A stretch of DNA of 61,213 nucleotides from Alteromonadaceae bacterium (GTDB lineage: Bacteria; Pseudomonadota; Gammaproteobacteria; Enterobacterales; Alteromonadaceae), in assembly GCA_013216015.1 (NCBI GenBank), contig JABSOI010000004.1, forward strand, positions 1 to 61,213, given 5' to 3'. Below, in pieces: positions 18,387 through 28,114 of this stretch. The position numbers and the translations under genes were made by a program. Within the stretch, counting starts at the first letter, position 1, and each line of letters opens with the position of its first letter. The notes beneath the pieces were generated by a model. The model worked only from the letters and a program-made list of their open reading frames with translations. It had not been told where the DNA came from and searched no databases.

Positions 18387-18509
18387 TTAGTCGCTTGGAC
18401 AAGCATCCCAAACAAGGTGATGATAATCAATATCGGCTGAAGCAGTACATAAAGCTAAAACGAGCGCAAGCGCAAGTAACTTAGCCGTGAATAGCTTTGT
18501 TTTGAACAC
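18387..18509 (-). CDS. Small secreted peptide, 40 aa, GTG start
   Basis: GTG at 18509 is preceded by AAGGAAAG about 9 bases upstream. The translation starts MFKTKLFTAKLLALALVLAL, followed by CTASA and DIDYHHLVWDACPSD. The first 25 residues are a textbook Sec signal peptide ending in A-S-A, leaving a 15-residue mature peptide with one cysteine. A strong hairpin follows. It could be a true secreted peptide, or the N-terminal stub of a larger exported enzyme truncated by the TAA. It is too short for standard gene callers. Confidence 0.5.
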   Translation of the reverse strand: MFKTKLFTAKLLALALVLALCTASADIDYHHLVWDACPSD

Positions 18510-19086
18510 TATGGACTTTCCTTTATGTTTTTTTGTTTTTGTTAGCATAAAACACATGTTACCGATGACATCCTATCCTGTGATGGTACCCTGGTCAACG
18601 CAATTGTTCATAATTCAACCTATCCATTATAACTCATGGTTTACAAGACAATAAAAAACATACAGCCCACTATTATCGCATCTCTTTTATTTAATCCTGA
18701 ATGTATTACACTTTATGAAATATAAAACATTATGCTTTAACAAACTCCACCAAAAACCACAACGTACTGATTTACAGTGACTTTATGATTATTACCTCTC
18801 GATTATTACGATGTTATGGGTTACATGTATATTCATAGCTGGCGTTAATAAATGTGATATGGCCAAACAAAAAAAGAAAAACGACCACCTATCTAATTGT
18901 TTTTATTTAGTTATTTTCACATTATATTATTGAGGGATTTCAGAAAGTGAAGCACATGGGTGTGTTTGATAAAAAGCTCATTAAATGTTGTACTCAACTG
19001 CCTATTCATCGGCTCTGAATGAGACCATTGAAAATGGTTTAAAAGGTGATGAACAGAATATTCATCACCTACCTTTTGGTTCAATG
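18510..19086. other. Intergenic, nothing identified
   Basis: AT-rich sequence upstream of the secreted peptide gene and downstream of the truncated FN3/Ig gene. The GAAGCACATGGGTGTG stretch near 18950 resembles GAAGCACATCAGGG near 14838 downstream of the MBL gene, consistent with a duplicated 3' flank. No gene is supported. Confidence 0.35.
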
Positions 19087-20130
19087 TTACTGCGTAGCTC
19101 CACCCGTTGTCGCTGTAATGATCACAGCATCAATATAGATATGACGACCACCTCCGCCGCCATTGCTGACCATTCTGAATTTTGCGTCAGTCGGAAAGCT
19201 ATAGCTTGAACTTTCCAAAGTATCACTTTGTGAATAAAACTGACCATTTACAAAGTCAGTTCCTTCAGCATAGGTCGCGATGGTCTGCCAAACTGAGCCG
19301 TCATAATATTGAACAAAATAGCCATCACCGCTTGATTGATTATGTGCATAATATTGATAGTCGATGGTTATTTGGTCATAACTACTAATATCATAGCTTG
19401 GCGAAGTCATCGCTGAACTATCACCTGCATTGTCCTTAATTTTGATTGAATAATCGCCTTCAGCGGCTCTTGAGCTATATAATTGTCTTTTGACCAGTCC
19501 TCCTGAGCCATCACCATCAATCCAGCCATCCATATCTGTTTCGAAATAACTTTCTGACAAAATAGTCTCTACAGGCTCTGAGGTTACATCGACAGAAACA
19601 TTGGTGGTATAGTCACCGAACCATTGCACATTTTCCTGTAACATGCGCCATTGAAACTCATAGGTACCCGCCGTACTTGGTACTGTCACATCAAAGTGAA
19701 AGGTATGGTTAGCACCTGGTGCAACGTCTTCAGTTAAGGCTAGTCGATTAAATCCCCAGGTAGTATTGCCTTGCGCGTTTTGACTGCCCAGTTTATAGCC
19801 GTCTACCACTCTCCATGACGATGTTCCTGCATTGTTCAATGTCACACTTATTGAAACTGTCTCGCCAATGTTCATCGATGTCGGTACATATTGTGAAACG
19901 AATGTAGCGCCGTTCACTAGCATGACTTCTTCTGTGGTAAAGCTCCACAAAGGGCCGTTGCTTGTGCCTGCACTGTTGATCTCATTGATCTGCCAGTAGT
20001 AGGTTGTGCCAGCATTCAGTGTACCCGGATCAAAGCTAGTGCCACTTTGCGTACTGGTTTCGAGGTTAGCGGCATCAGTGCCAAACAATACTTGATGAGA
20101 AGCGGCACCTGATCCTGCAGTCCAGGACAG
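19087..20130 (-). pseudogene. 5'-truncated paralogue of the MBL/FN3/Ig protein gene (last 333+ codons)
   Basis: The frame reproduces the last FN3 module, the second Ig module and the C-terminal domain of the 1083-residue neighbour at very high identity (for example YFETDMDGWIDGDGSGG and RMVSNGGGGGRHIYIDA are the same). Homology begins abruptly at about 20130 (LSWTAGSGAASHQVLFGTD); upstream there is unrelated sequence and no signal peptide or plausible start. Internal codons are intact, so it was truncated recently or is under gene conversion with the complete copy. If translated from the ATG at 20088 it would be cytoplasmic and probably non-functional. Confidence 0.8.
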
Positions 20131-20232
20131 AACCTTAGGCTTTACTGTTATTTCTTTACTATGAAACTATGCAAGCAATGAAAATGATGTAAACGAAGAA
20201 AATTTCTGCTTGAAATATCTTGTGTTCCGGCA

Positions 20233-20646
20233 CTACTCAAACGTTAATTCAATCGCCTGAAGACAAGGTTCGGCATTAAATTTAAGTAAACGACTGCCAC
20301 GGCCCTCTTCGGATTCTTTACTGAGAATTTGATAAAAATTGCTGCCGTCTTCAGAGCCTTTTAACACCATATTCGCAAATGCTTGTGTGTTAAGTTGATA
20401 CTTGACTTCTAACACCACAGCACCTGAATAAGCGCATTCGTCATAAGAGGTATTTTGCAATATGATGATGTCTAGCTTGTCTTCTTCATAATCAGTACTG
20501 GCGTAGGCTAATGGAGTGATTAAACTTAAACATCCGAGGGTGGTTAACACACATGCAGTAATTCGAGCATTATTCCGTGCAGTTAACTGAGCAGTGTGAC
20601 GGCCGTACTCCACAGCCTTTTTCCTTGAAGGGATAATTCGTTCCAT
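20233..20646 (-). CDS. Small exported protein of unknown function (137 aa)
   Basis: AAGG lies 9 bases before the ATG at 20646. After a long basic n-region (MERIIPSRKKAVEYGRH) comes a hydrophobic core, ACVLTTLGCLSLITPLAYAS, with cleavage after AYA near residue 49. The mature part is about 88 residues and has two cysteines (YDECAYSG and EPCLQAIEL) that could form a disulphide. No family is recognised. It directly precedes the truncated FN3/Ig gene on the same strand. Confidence 0.6.
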   Translation of the reverse strand: MERIIPSRKKAVEYGRHTAQLTARNNARITACVLTTLGCLSLITPLAYASTDYEEDKLDIIILQNTSYDECAYSGAVVLEVKYQLNTQAFANMVLKGSEDGSNFYQILSKESEEGRGSRLLKFNAEPCLQAIELTFE

Positions 20647-21146
20647 TTATAAAACCTTACATATTAGCTTGTTGAATCCAAAAGAGATCAAATATTGAAC
20701 AGTTGGTGTTAAGAAGTGAAATACGTTTTTAAACTAATATACAACCAAGTATGAAAAGCTTCGTACATTATATATAACTGAATATATTGCCAAGCTAGCC
20801 AACTATGAAGAATTTCGTACATTGAAGGTGGATCTAGAAGTCTGTGTGTTCTACATCAGCCTTTTCTATTGGGTAAGCTATTTTTATAATAAAAATCAAG
20901 TGAAGGGTAAAATTACCCCAAACAGGAATATTTTATATGTGAAATACCTTACAACTTATGATCAAGCCACCTATTTAATTTCTTTGATGTATAGCTGATA
21001 ACCCCAAGGATCCAGAAAACTGAGCAACGCCGGTGCCAAATCCAATAATCACTCAATCTAAAAAAGTTCATTTTTTGCCAAACTTCTGGTAAGCTCAGAG
21101 CAGAACAAACTTTATGAGTAACGGCTACTTAGAACAACTCTCCCCG
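20647..21146. other. Intergenic with a short direct repeat
   Basis: ATGAAAAGCTTCGTACATT at 20751 recurs as ATGAAGAATTTCGTACATT at 20805, 54 bases apart. GGGTAAAATTACCCC near 20905 is a small palindrome. The stretch divides the accessory region from the catabolic island; no gene is supported. Confidence 0.35.
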
Positions 21147-21158
21147 TTTGGGGTATAC
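21147..21158 (+). promoter_or_regulatory. GGGGTA motif upstream of the symporter gene
   Basis: TTTGGGGTATAC lies 71-82 bases before the symporter start, inside a CCGTTT...AAATACGG partial dyad. It is one of the set of GGGGTA motifs found upstream of transcription units in this island. Confidence 0.5.
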
Positions 21159-21228
21159 ACATTAAATACGGTTTTAACTAGTCTGTTTCTATTAACTGCA
21201 TTAAAACCTAACAGGCCTATCAAACCCT

Positions 21229-22959
21229 ATGGATATATACTCAACCTGCATACTTTTAAGCATTCTCGTCTATCTCTGCGTTGGCAGCTATGCGGGTCGA
21301 AAAGTTAAACATCTTGAAGACTATTTTGTGGTTGGCCGAAATGCCCCTACCCTGCTTATTGTCGGTACACTCGTTGCCAGCGTACTTAGCACCAATGCAT
21401 TCCTGGGCGAAACTGGGTTTTCATATGCATCCCAAGGTGGCGCTTATATTCTCTGGCCTGCCATATGGGTCTCGGGTTATATCTATGGTGCTATCTATTT
21501 CGGGCGATACCTGCGCAGAAGCGAAGCCTTGACTTTAGCTGCATTTTTTGGACATAGATTTAACAGTAGATCTGTTCAGGCAGCAGCAGGCGTAACTATT
21601 GTATTGGGTCTTGGTGGCTATCTGTTAGCGGTAACCCAAGGCAGCGCTGTTATTCTTTCGCAATTAACACCATTAACTTACGATCAGGGCCTCTTTGTTT
21701 CTTGGCTCTGTTATACAATATTTACGCTTTATGCTGGTTCGCGCGGTGTCGTTATAACCGATACCATAATGTTTCTGCTTTTCACCATAATGAGTTTTGT
21801 AGCACTGTATTACATTGTTGACGTTCATGGAGGTTGGGTGGCATCGTTAACCGAGCTTGTTCATTTAGAAAGCAAACCCGAACTGATGAGCTGGCATGGT
21901 GTAATAGGCCCTGATACAGAATGGAAAACACCCGGCGATTACTTTATCTGGTCAATCATTACCGGGGTGGCATGGAGCCTAGTTTCTGCGGTAAGTCCTT
22001 GGCAATCAAGCCGTTATTTAATGGCAAAATCTGAACACGTTGTAATTCGCTCCGCCTGTATTGCTGCAATTGTAATTGCAGTGAGTAATTTGGCCTTATT
22101 TGCAGCAGCAACCGTTGTTAATCTAAGTAAAGATGATATTTTCCCTCATGAAGAAACCATGATTTGGGCGGCAATGAACATGATGCCTTCTATCATGGGA
22201 GCTATGCTGCTTGCAGGCGTCATGGCTGCGGCTCTTTCTTCAGCAACAACCTTTCTGTCTCTGGTGGGATTCAGTGTCAGCAATGACATTTTACCTCAGC
22301 AACAAAGAGATGAAAAATCAGAATTACGTTTCAGTCGAATAGTAATGCTTATTGTCGGCGTAGTGACTTTATTGATCAGCTTTTTCTTTCCCCCTAATCT
22401 ATTCTGGTTGGTTTATTACGTTGGTACGGTATTCGCTTCATCCTGGGGGCCTGTTGCTTTTATGAGTATATGGAGCAAAACCATTACTGCCCGGGGTGCA
22501 TTTTGGGGCATTACCAGCGGTTTTGGCAGCAATGTTATACTTCGACTTTGCGATTCCATGGGCTGGATAGAACTGCCTTCTTATTTAAATCCTATCCTTG
22601 TTGGAGGGGTATTAAGTTATATTGTTATTGTTCTGGTATCTCGCTTCGATAACGTCAGCAATATCGAACGTTCACGCCGATTTGAACTTCACCAAATCCC
22701 CGACAAAGAAAACTGTAAAAAACAAGCCAAACGAACACAAATGGCTGCCATTGCGGTAATTCTTTTTGGGATCATCCTTTCTGTTCTACAACTCGTTTAT
22801 TATGTATATCCTTATCAATCAGCCACAGGAACACTCGCTGCAGATAATCAGATAAATTGGTTCCACATTGAAACATTTCTGGCACTTTGCTGGGCTGGGA
22901 TCTTTGTGCCTTTCGGGATCCTCACTTACAAGGTAATTGGTCGTTCCTATGCCAAATAA
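21229..22959 (+). CDS. Sodium:solute symporter (SSS family), 576 aa
   Basis: About 13 hydrophobic segments run through the protein. The N-terminal signature is CVGSYAGRKVKHLEDYFVVGRN, and TM2-TM3 (STNAFLGETGFSYASQGGAY) plus SAVSPWQSSRYLMAKSE are typical of SSS carriers such as proline, pantothenate and choline-type symporters. It should bring a small organic solute into the cell with sodium. It is the first gene of a plus-strand series leading to oxidoreductases, so it probably imports the substrate of the pathway or a related compound. The start at 21229 has no strong Shine-Dalgarno but matches the expected N-terminus before TM1. The exact substrate cannot be told. Confidence 0.88.
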   Translation: MDIYSTCILLSILVYLCVGSYAGRKVKHLEDYFVVGRNAPTLLIVGTLVASVLSTNAFLGETGFSYASQGGAYILWPAIWVSGYIYGAIYFGRYLRRSEALTLAAFFGHRFNSRSVQAAAGVTIVLGLGGYLLAVTQGSAVILSQLTPLTYDQGLFVSWLCYTIFTLYAGSRGVVITDTIMFLLFTIMSFVALYYIVDVHGGWVASLTELVHLESKPELMSWHGVIGPDTEWKTPGDYFIWSIITGVAWSLVSAVSPWQSSRYLMAKSEHVVIRSACIAAIVIAVSNLALFAAATVVNLSKDDIFPHEETMIWAAMNMMPSIMGAMLLAGVMAAALSSATTFLSLVGFSVSNDILPQQQRDEKSELRFSRIVMLIVGVVTLLISFFFPPNLFWLVYYVGTVFASSWGPVAFMSIWSKTITARGAFWGITSGFGSNVILRLCDSMGWIELPSYLNPILVGGVLSYIVIVLVSRFDNVSNIERSRRFELHQIPDKENCKKQAKRTQMAAIAVILFGIILSVLQLVYYVYPYQSATGTLAADNQINWFHIETFLALCWAGIFVPFGILTYKVIGRSYAK

Positions 22960-23087
22960 CTATTACCGAATAACCATGCTCAAATAAAGATGCCAAAATA
23001 ACTAAATATTTTATCTCTGCGTACACGCACGCTAGCAAAATATTTTACACCCTAATAGTATTGAATTTTTAACTTAGGATAGCTCTT

Positions 23088-24680
23088 ATGGAAAATAATC
23101 AATTTGACGCCATCATTGTAGGCGGTGGTCATAACGGTCTGACTACAGCTAACTATCTTGCGATGGAAGGACTTAAAGTTTGCGTACTGGAACAAAGACA
23201 CATAGTTGGTGGCGCAGCCGTCAGTGAAGAATTCCATCCCGGATACCGCAACTCAATCGCATCCTACGTAGTTAGTCTATTACGACCGGAAGTTATCGAA
23301 GAATTAGAATTAAAAAAATACGGTTATCAAACCTTACCGCTTGATAATGCCATTTACCTTGATCTTAATGATGATTATTTACTACTGACTAACGATGAAG
23401 ATGAGAATCGCCGCCAATTTGGCAAATTTTCAGCCACAGATTATGACTCGTATGAAGAACTTCACGATATCATAGACAAGGTGGGTGCAATTGTCGCTAA
23501 GCAATGGTTAAAGGCTCCTCCAAAATTACACGGTGGTGGCCCGGCAGACTTATTAAGTGCTGTTAAACTGGGGTTAGATTTTTACAAGCTCGACAGTGAT
23601 ACCCGTTATCGTTTTATGCAACTATTTGTCAGCACACCCGACACGCTAATCGAGCGTTGGTTTGAAAGTGGCAAAGTTAAAGCGATGATGGCACAGCATA
23701 TTCTGCCAGCTAACTATACCTCATTGCATCATCCCGGTTCTTCCATGGCAATGCTGCATCATGCCGTTGGGGGCATCGACGGAGTAAAAGGAGCCTGGGG
23801 ATTTGTCAAAGGAGGCATGGGTGGAATTACCCAGGCTATGGCCAAATCTGCGCAGGCAAAAGGTGTTGTTATAAAAACACAATGCACTGTTGAAAAAATA
23901 ATCGTTGAAAATAACATAGTTCAGGGAGTAGAACTAAAAGACGGGCAAAAAATCTACGCCAAAATAGTCGCCGCCAATACAGATCCCAAAAGAACTTTCT
24001 TAAAACTAGTTGGTGCTGAACATTTACCAGCCAGTTTTGCCAAAGACATTGGTGTTATTCGTCAAGAGTCGGCGTCATTAAGAATGAACTTAGCCTTAAG
24101 CGGCTTACCACAGTTTTCTTGTTTACCGGGTGAAGATATTGGTCCTCAGCACCTTGGGTCAATTTCAATCATTGAAGATAAAGATCATGTCGAGAGAGCC
24201 TATCGTTCATCTAGAGCTGGCATACCCGCTGATCCACCGCTTATTGAAGCCTTTATTCCCAGCACTATTGATGATTCCCTTACCGATGAACCGGGTCACC
24301 ATGTAATGAGCTTGTTGTGTAAATACATGCCTTATGATTTAGCTGACGGTAAAAACTGGGATGATGAAAAAGAAAAAGTCGTCGAAGACATTCTTGCGTA
24401 TCTAACAAAATACTTTCCTAACCTGCCGGATATTTTAGTGTCTTATCAATGTTTAACACCATTAGATCTCGAAAGAATGTTTGGCATGACACGTGGCGAT
24501 ATATGCCATGGTCGATTAGAACCAGATCAATTATTCAGCATGCGACCACACCCAGACGCAGCGCAATATGCGACACCAATTAAAGGGCTTTACCTCTGTG
24601 GTTCAGGCTCTCACCCGGGTGGAGGCGTAACTGGTGCACCAGGCCATAATGCCGCAAAACGAATTATTAAAGACTTATAA
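23088..24680 (+). CDS. PYROXD2/phytoene-dehydrogenase-like FAD oxidoreductase, paralogue 1 (530 aa)
   Basis: The N-terminal FAD motif is IIVGGGHNGLTTANYLA with LEQRHIVGGAA; the C-terminal FAD motif is LYLCGSGSHPGGGVTGAPGH. This arrangement marks the PYROXD2/CrtI-like amine-oxidase superfamily. Members in such clusters have no established substrate; the fold desaturates or oxidises C-C or C-N bonds. The gene follows the symporter by 128 bases and precedes a cupin by 26 bases. Two paralogues lie at 38.3 and 40.0 kb. A carotenoid role is unlikely because no carotenoid genes are near. Confidence 0.85.
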   Translation: MENNQFDAIIVGGGHNGLTTANYLAMEGLKVCVLEQRHIVGGAAVSEEFHPGYRNSIASYVVSLLRPEVIEELELKKYGYQTLPLDNAIYLDLNDDYLLLTNDEDENRRQFGKFSATDYDSYEELHDIIDKVGAIVAKQWLKAPPKLHGGGPADLLSAVKLGLDFYKLDSDTRYRFMQLFVSTPDTLIERWFESGKVKAMMAQHILPANYTSLHHPGSSMAMLHHAVGGIDGVKGAWGFVKGGMGGITQAMAKSAQAKGVVIKTQCTVEKIIVENNIVQGVELKDGQKIYAKIVAANTDPKRTFLKLVGAEHLPASFAKDIGVIRQESASLRMNLALSGLPQFSCLPGEDIGPQHLGSISIIEDKDHVERAYRSSRAGIPADPPLIEAFIPSTIDDSLTDEPGHHVMSLLCKYMPYDLADGKNWDDEKEKVVEDILAYLTKYFPNLPDILVSYQCLTPLDLERMFGMTRGDICHGRLEPDQLFSMRPHPDAAQYATPIKGLYLCGSGSHPGGGVTGAPGHNAAKRIIKDL

Positions 24681-24706
24681 ATCAAAAAAAAACGAGGAAG
24701 AAAACC

Positions 24707-25066
24707 ATGGCTATTAAACAAATAAAAAATGTTGCAGATATTCCTTCAAGTGAATTAGATGATTGGGGCCCTGTACCCAAACCTATTTCTGACACAGTTT
24801 CACAACTAAGCGGTATTATCATCAATGAAAACCCTGACGGTTCAGAAGCTGGCATTTGGGAATGTACTCCCGGAACATGGACCCGTCTAGTCATGGATGC
24901 TGAAATCAGCTCTTTTGTTAAAGGTCATGCATTATTTCACCCTGATGATGGAGAAACCATTGTAATTAAAGCAGGCGATACCGTTTATTTCGACAACAAC
25001 AGTAAAGGCACCTGGGAAGTAATAGAAACAGTTAGAAAAGCATATTTAACTTTTAAACGTGACTAA
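24707..25066 (+). CDS. Cupin domain protein, DUF861 type (119 aa)
   Basis: The single cupin has the DUF861 pattern: IWECTPGTWTRLVMDAEISS, then GHALFHPDDGETIVIKAGDTV, then YFDNNSKGTWEVIETVRKAY. ACGAGG precedes the ATG at 24707 by about 10 bases. These small cupins often sit beside amine- and amino-acid-oxidising genes and resemble the (S)-ureidoglycine aminohydrolase half-barrel. The catalytic role is unknown; it may bind a metal or a small ligand. It is probably co-transcribed with the oxidoreductase genes on either side. Confidence 0.85.
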   Translation: MAIKQIKNVADIPSSELDDWGPVPKPISDTVSQLSGIIINENPDGSEAGIWECTPGTWTRLVMDAEISSFVKGHALFHPDDGETIVIKAGDTVYFDNNSKGTWEVIETVRKAYLTFKRD

Positions 25067-25135
25067 GTTAAATAAATGTGAATTGGTTAAATAAACGTGA
25101 CTATTTGAACGTGAATAAGTAAAGAAGTATTGCTC

Positions 25136-27190
25136 ATGAAGAAAACATCAAAAAAAATGACGGATGCCAAACTTGGCATGAACAGCCCTATATCACGCAG
25201 AGATATTTTGCATGGATTAGGCGCTCTGTCTGCTGGAGCGCTGGCATCAGGCCCGTTGGCTTTGTTTTCCGGTAAAGTGTTTTCTGGTAATGTATTTTCT
25301 GGTGAAACGCCTTCTGGTGAAGCATTTGCAAAATCCGACAGTAATTCTTTGACCGAAAATACATCTTCAACCAAGCACGTTTATCCCCCTTCTTCCACAG
25401 GTATGCGTGGAAATCACCCGGGATCTTTTGAGGTGGCTCACCAACTTGGGCGAGAGAAAAAACGCAATTGGGGACCAATTTTAAAACCCGATAGTCAACT
25501 CTATGATCTTGTCATTGTCGGTGCAGGTATCAGTGGCCTGAGTGCTGCACATTTTTATCAGAAAAAACATCCTGATGCACGAGTTCTGATCTTAGATAAT
25601 CACGACGATTTTGGTGGCCATGCAAAACGCAATGAATTTAAAGTGGGCGACCATACCTTAATTGGACATGGAGGATCTCAAACCTTACAAGAGCCTTCAG
25701 ATTACAGCACTGTGGTAAAAGAGTTACTCGATGATATTGGTGTAGAAGTTAAAAAATTTGACAAAGCTTACGACAGTACTTTCTATAAACGAAATAAGCT
25801 TGGAGCCGGCCTTCATTTCAACAAGGAAAAATGGGGTGTTGATCGTATCGTGCCGATAAACATTGGTCCGTTTACTGGTTATTTACCCATGGCTCCTTCA
25901 GCACTTTCGATAAAAGAAGCTGTGGCAGAAATGCCGATATCTGATGGTGCAAAAGTTGAATTTCAGCGTTTACTGGAACTTAAAGAAGACCAGATATCAG
26001 AAATTCCAGTCAGTGATAAAAAGAAATACCTGAAATCCATTACCTATAAAAAATATCTTAGTAAACATATGAACATCACCGAACAGCATGTTTTCGACGT
26101 TTTGCAAGATGTGGCCAGTGACTTTGGTGTTGGTATTGATGCCGTTGCCGCATTTCAGGCTATGTCCTATGCGGGATTGCCAGGTGGTAATGCCTGCGGA
26201 TTAGAGGATGAAGAAGAAAGTGAAGCCTATATTCATCACTTTCCGGATGGCAACGCCTCTATTGCCCGACTACTTGTGCGTAAAATGATACCTGATGTAG
26301 CTGATGGCAACACTATGGAAGATATCGTAACAGCAAAATTTGATTACTCGGCTCTTGATCCAGACAATGATCAAGACAATGATCAAGACAATTTTCAAAA
26401 CAAAGCACTTGTTCGGCTGAGACTCAATAGTACTGTTACGAGTGTACAGCATCAGGGTGAGCCAAATTCAGCCGAATTAATATCGGTCACATATATAAAA
26501 AATGGTCAGGCTTATCAAGTGCAGGCCAAAGGATGTGTACTCGCTTGTAATAATCCCATTATCCCTTACCTTTGTCCTGAAATGCCACAAGCTCAACGTG
26601 AAGCGCTCGACTTTGGAGAGAAAACGCCGATCCTTTATACCAGTGTTGCACTACGGAATTGGCAAGCATGGGAAAATATGAACATAGGTGCAGTGATATC
26701 CCCCGGTTCATACCATATTAATGCAATGCTCGATTTTCCCGTTAGCCTCGGGGACTATAAATACACACAAAGTTCAGACAAACCCGTTATTGTGCATATG
26801 GAACGTTTTCCGCACGTGAACAATAAAGGCAAAACACCTCGCGAACAGCATCGTCTCGGTCGCCATGAACTCATAACAACATCATTCGAAACAATAGAGC
26901 GAAACGTTAGAAATCAATTGGTCAGTATGCTTGGAGAAAGTGGTTTTGACCCCGCCAGAGACATAGTAGGCATTACCGTAAATCGTTGGGCACATGGTTA
27001 TGCCTATTGGTACAAGTTATTATTTGATACCGTTTATGATGACCGAGACGATGCCCGCTATCCCCATATGATCGCTCGTAAACCGTTTGGCAGAATTACC
27101 ATTGCCAATTCCGACTCTGGCGCAAAAGCCATGTTGGAAAGTGCTGTAGAGCAAGGGCATAGAGCCGTAAACGAATTGAAAAACCTTTAA
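25136..27190 (+). CDS. Tat-exported FAD oxidoreductase, spermidine-dehydrogenase (SpdH)-like (684 aa)
   Basis: ATG at 25136 is preferred to the TTG two codons earlier. A twin-arginine signal (SRRDILHGLGALSAGALAS) at about residues 20-45 directs it to the periplasm. The FAD-binding fold starts near residue 120: DLVIVGAGISGLSAAHFY with LDNHDDFGGHAKRNEF. The later motifs GFDPARDIVGITVNRWAHGY and FGRITIANSDSGAKAMLESA resemble SpdH of Pseudomonas, which oxidises spermidine. In-frame tandem repeats occur twice: four 15-bp units (VFSGN/K, 25265-25325) just after the Tat core and three 12-bp units (DNDQ, about 26360-26395). The context suggests periplasmic oxidation of a polyamine-like substrate. Confidence 0.8.
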   Translation: MKKTSKKMTDAKLGMNSPISRRDILHGLGALSAGALASGPLALFSGKVFSGNVFSGETPSGEAFAKSDSNSLTENTSSTKHVYPPSSTGMRGNHPGSFEVAHQLGREKKRNWGPILKPDSQLYDLVIVGAGISGLSAAHFYQKKHPDARVLILDNHDDFGGHAKRNEFKVGDHTLIGHGGSQTLQEPSDYSTVVKELLDDIGVEVKKFDKAYDSTFYKRNKLGAGLHFNKEKWGVDRIVPINIGPFTGYLPMAPSALSIKEAVAEMPISDGAKVEFQRLLELKEDQISEIPVSDKKKYLKSITYKKYLSKHMNITEQHVFDVLQDVASDFGVGIDAVAAFQAMSYAGLPGGNACGLEDEEESEAYIHHFPDGNASIARLLVRKMIPDVADGNTMEDIVTAKFDYSALDPDNDQDNDQDNFQNKALVRLRLNSTVTSVQHQGEPNSAELISVTYIKNGQAYQVQAKGCVLACNNPIIPYLCPEMPQAQREALDFGEKTPILYTSVALRNWQAWENMNIGAVISPGSYHINAMLDFPVSLGDYKYTQSSDKPVIVHMERFPHVNNKGKTPREQHRLGRHELITTSFETIERNVRNQLVSMLGESGFDPARDIVGITVNRWAHGYAYWYKLLFDTVYDDRDDARYPHMIARKPFGRITIANSDSGAKAMLESAVEQGHRAVNELKNL

Positions 27191-27212
27191 TCGTAAATTA
27201 GGAACTAAAATA

Positions 27213-28079
27213 ATGAATGTTGAAACTACACCACGCACATTTTGTTTGGTGATCTCCTGTGCAGACGCGGTAGGCATTGTTGCCGCAGTAAGTCATTTTA
27301 TTGCTGAGATAGGCGGCTCTTTAACTGAGTCTAATCATCATACCGACGTTACCGAAGGTTGGTTTTACATGCGTAATGTTATTGATGCAAATTCATTATC
27401 AATAGAAATAAAAGAATTTAGGGAAAAATTTACCGTAATTGCCCAGCAGTTCGACATGAAATGGTCTGTTAGAGATACACAGACACGACAAAAAGTAGTG
27501 CTATTGGCAAGTCATGCATCTCATTGTTTAGCAGATTTACTCTATCGCTGGCACAGTGGCGAATTGCATTGCGACATTCCTTGTGTAATTTCAAACCACG
27601 AAAACCTGAGAAGTATGGTGGAATGGCATGGTATACCTTTCCATTATGTTCCTGTGCCAAAAGACAACAAACAAGAAGCGTTTGATAAAATGAATGCCAT
27701 TATTGAACGACACAACGCAGAAACCATTGTACTCGCAAGGTACATGCAAATTCTGCCACCAAATCTGTGCTCACAATATTCCGGGCGATTGATCAATATT
27801 CATCACAGCTTCCTCCCCTCATTTATAGGAGCAAACCCGTATAAAAAAGCCTTTGACCGTGGCGTAAAATTAATTGGTGCAACCTGCCATTATGTCACAG
27901 AAGATCTTGATGAAGGACCCATTATAGAACAAGACGTTATTCGTGTTAGCCATAAGTGCGAGAAAGATGACATGGTACGTTTAGGAAGAGATGTAGAAAA
28001 AGCTGTACTTTCACGGGGAGTACGTTTTCATCTGGAAGACCGGGTGATAGTCAGAGGAAATAAAACGGTTGTTTTCTAA
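27213..28079 (+). CDS. purU: Formyltetrahydrofolate deformylase
   Basis: The protein of 288 residues has an N-terminal ACT domain (about 8-90: CLVISCADAVGIVAAVSHFI) and a C-terminal formyl-transferase fold carrying the signature NIHHSFLPSFIGANPYKKAF and LIGATCHYVTEDLDEGPII. PurU hydrolyses 10-formyl-THF to formate and THF. Here it follows the SpdH-like gene by 22 bases with AGGA upstream. This placement in a catabolic cluster suggests that it regenerates free THF when demethylation reactions load folate with one-carbon units (GcvT-like protein at 37 kb, DMGDH-like protein at 51 kb), rather than serving purine balance. Confidence 0.92.
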   Translation: MNVETTPRTFCLVISCADAVGIVAAVSHFIAEIGGSLTESNHHTDVTEGWFYMRNVIDANSLSIEIKEFREKFTVIAQQFDMKWSVRDTQTRQKVVLLASHASHCLADLLYRWHSGELHCDIPCVISNHENLRSMVEWHGIPFHYVPVPKDNKQEAFDKMNAIIERHNAETIVLARYMQILPPNLCSQYSGRLINIHHSFLPSFIGANPYKKAFDRGVKLIGATCHYVTEDLDEGPIIEQDVIRVSHKCEKDDMVRLGRDVEKAVLSRGVRFHLEDRVIVRGNKTVVF

Positions 28080-28114
28080 ACAAAACATTGACCTATTTGG
28101 CTATGCCCCGGTTA

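Noticed and set aside
20690-21228. Riboswitch upstream of the symporter gene
   Set aside because: No glycine, guanidine or purine riboswitch core was recognised; only short palindromes and a direct repeat are visible.
21114-21308. 64-residue ORF upstream of and overlapping the symporter gene
   Set aside because: It overlaps the symporter start in another frame, has no ribosome site and no family resemblance; it also covers the GGGGTA motif.
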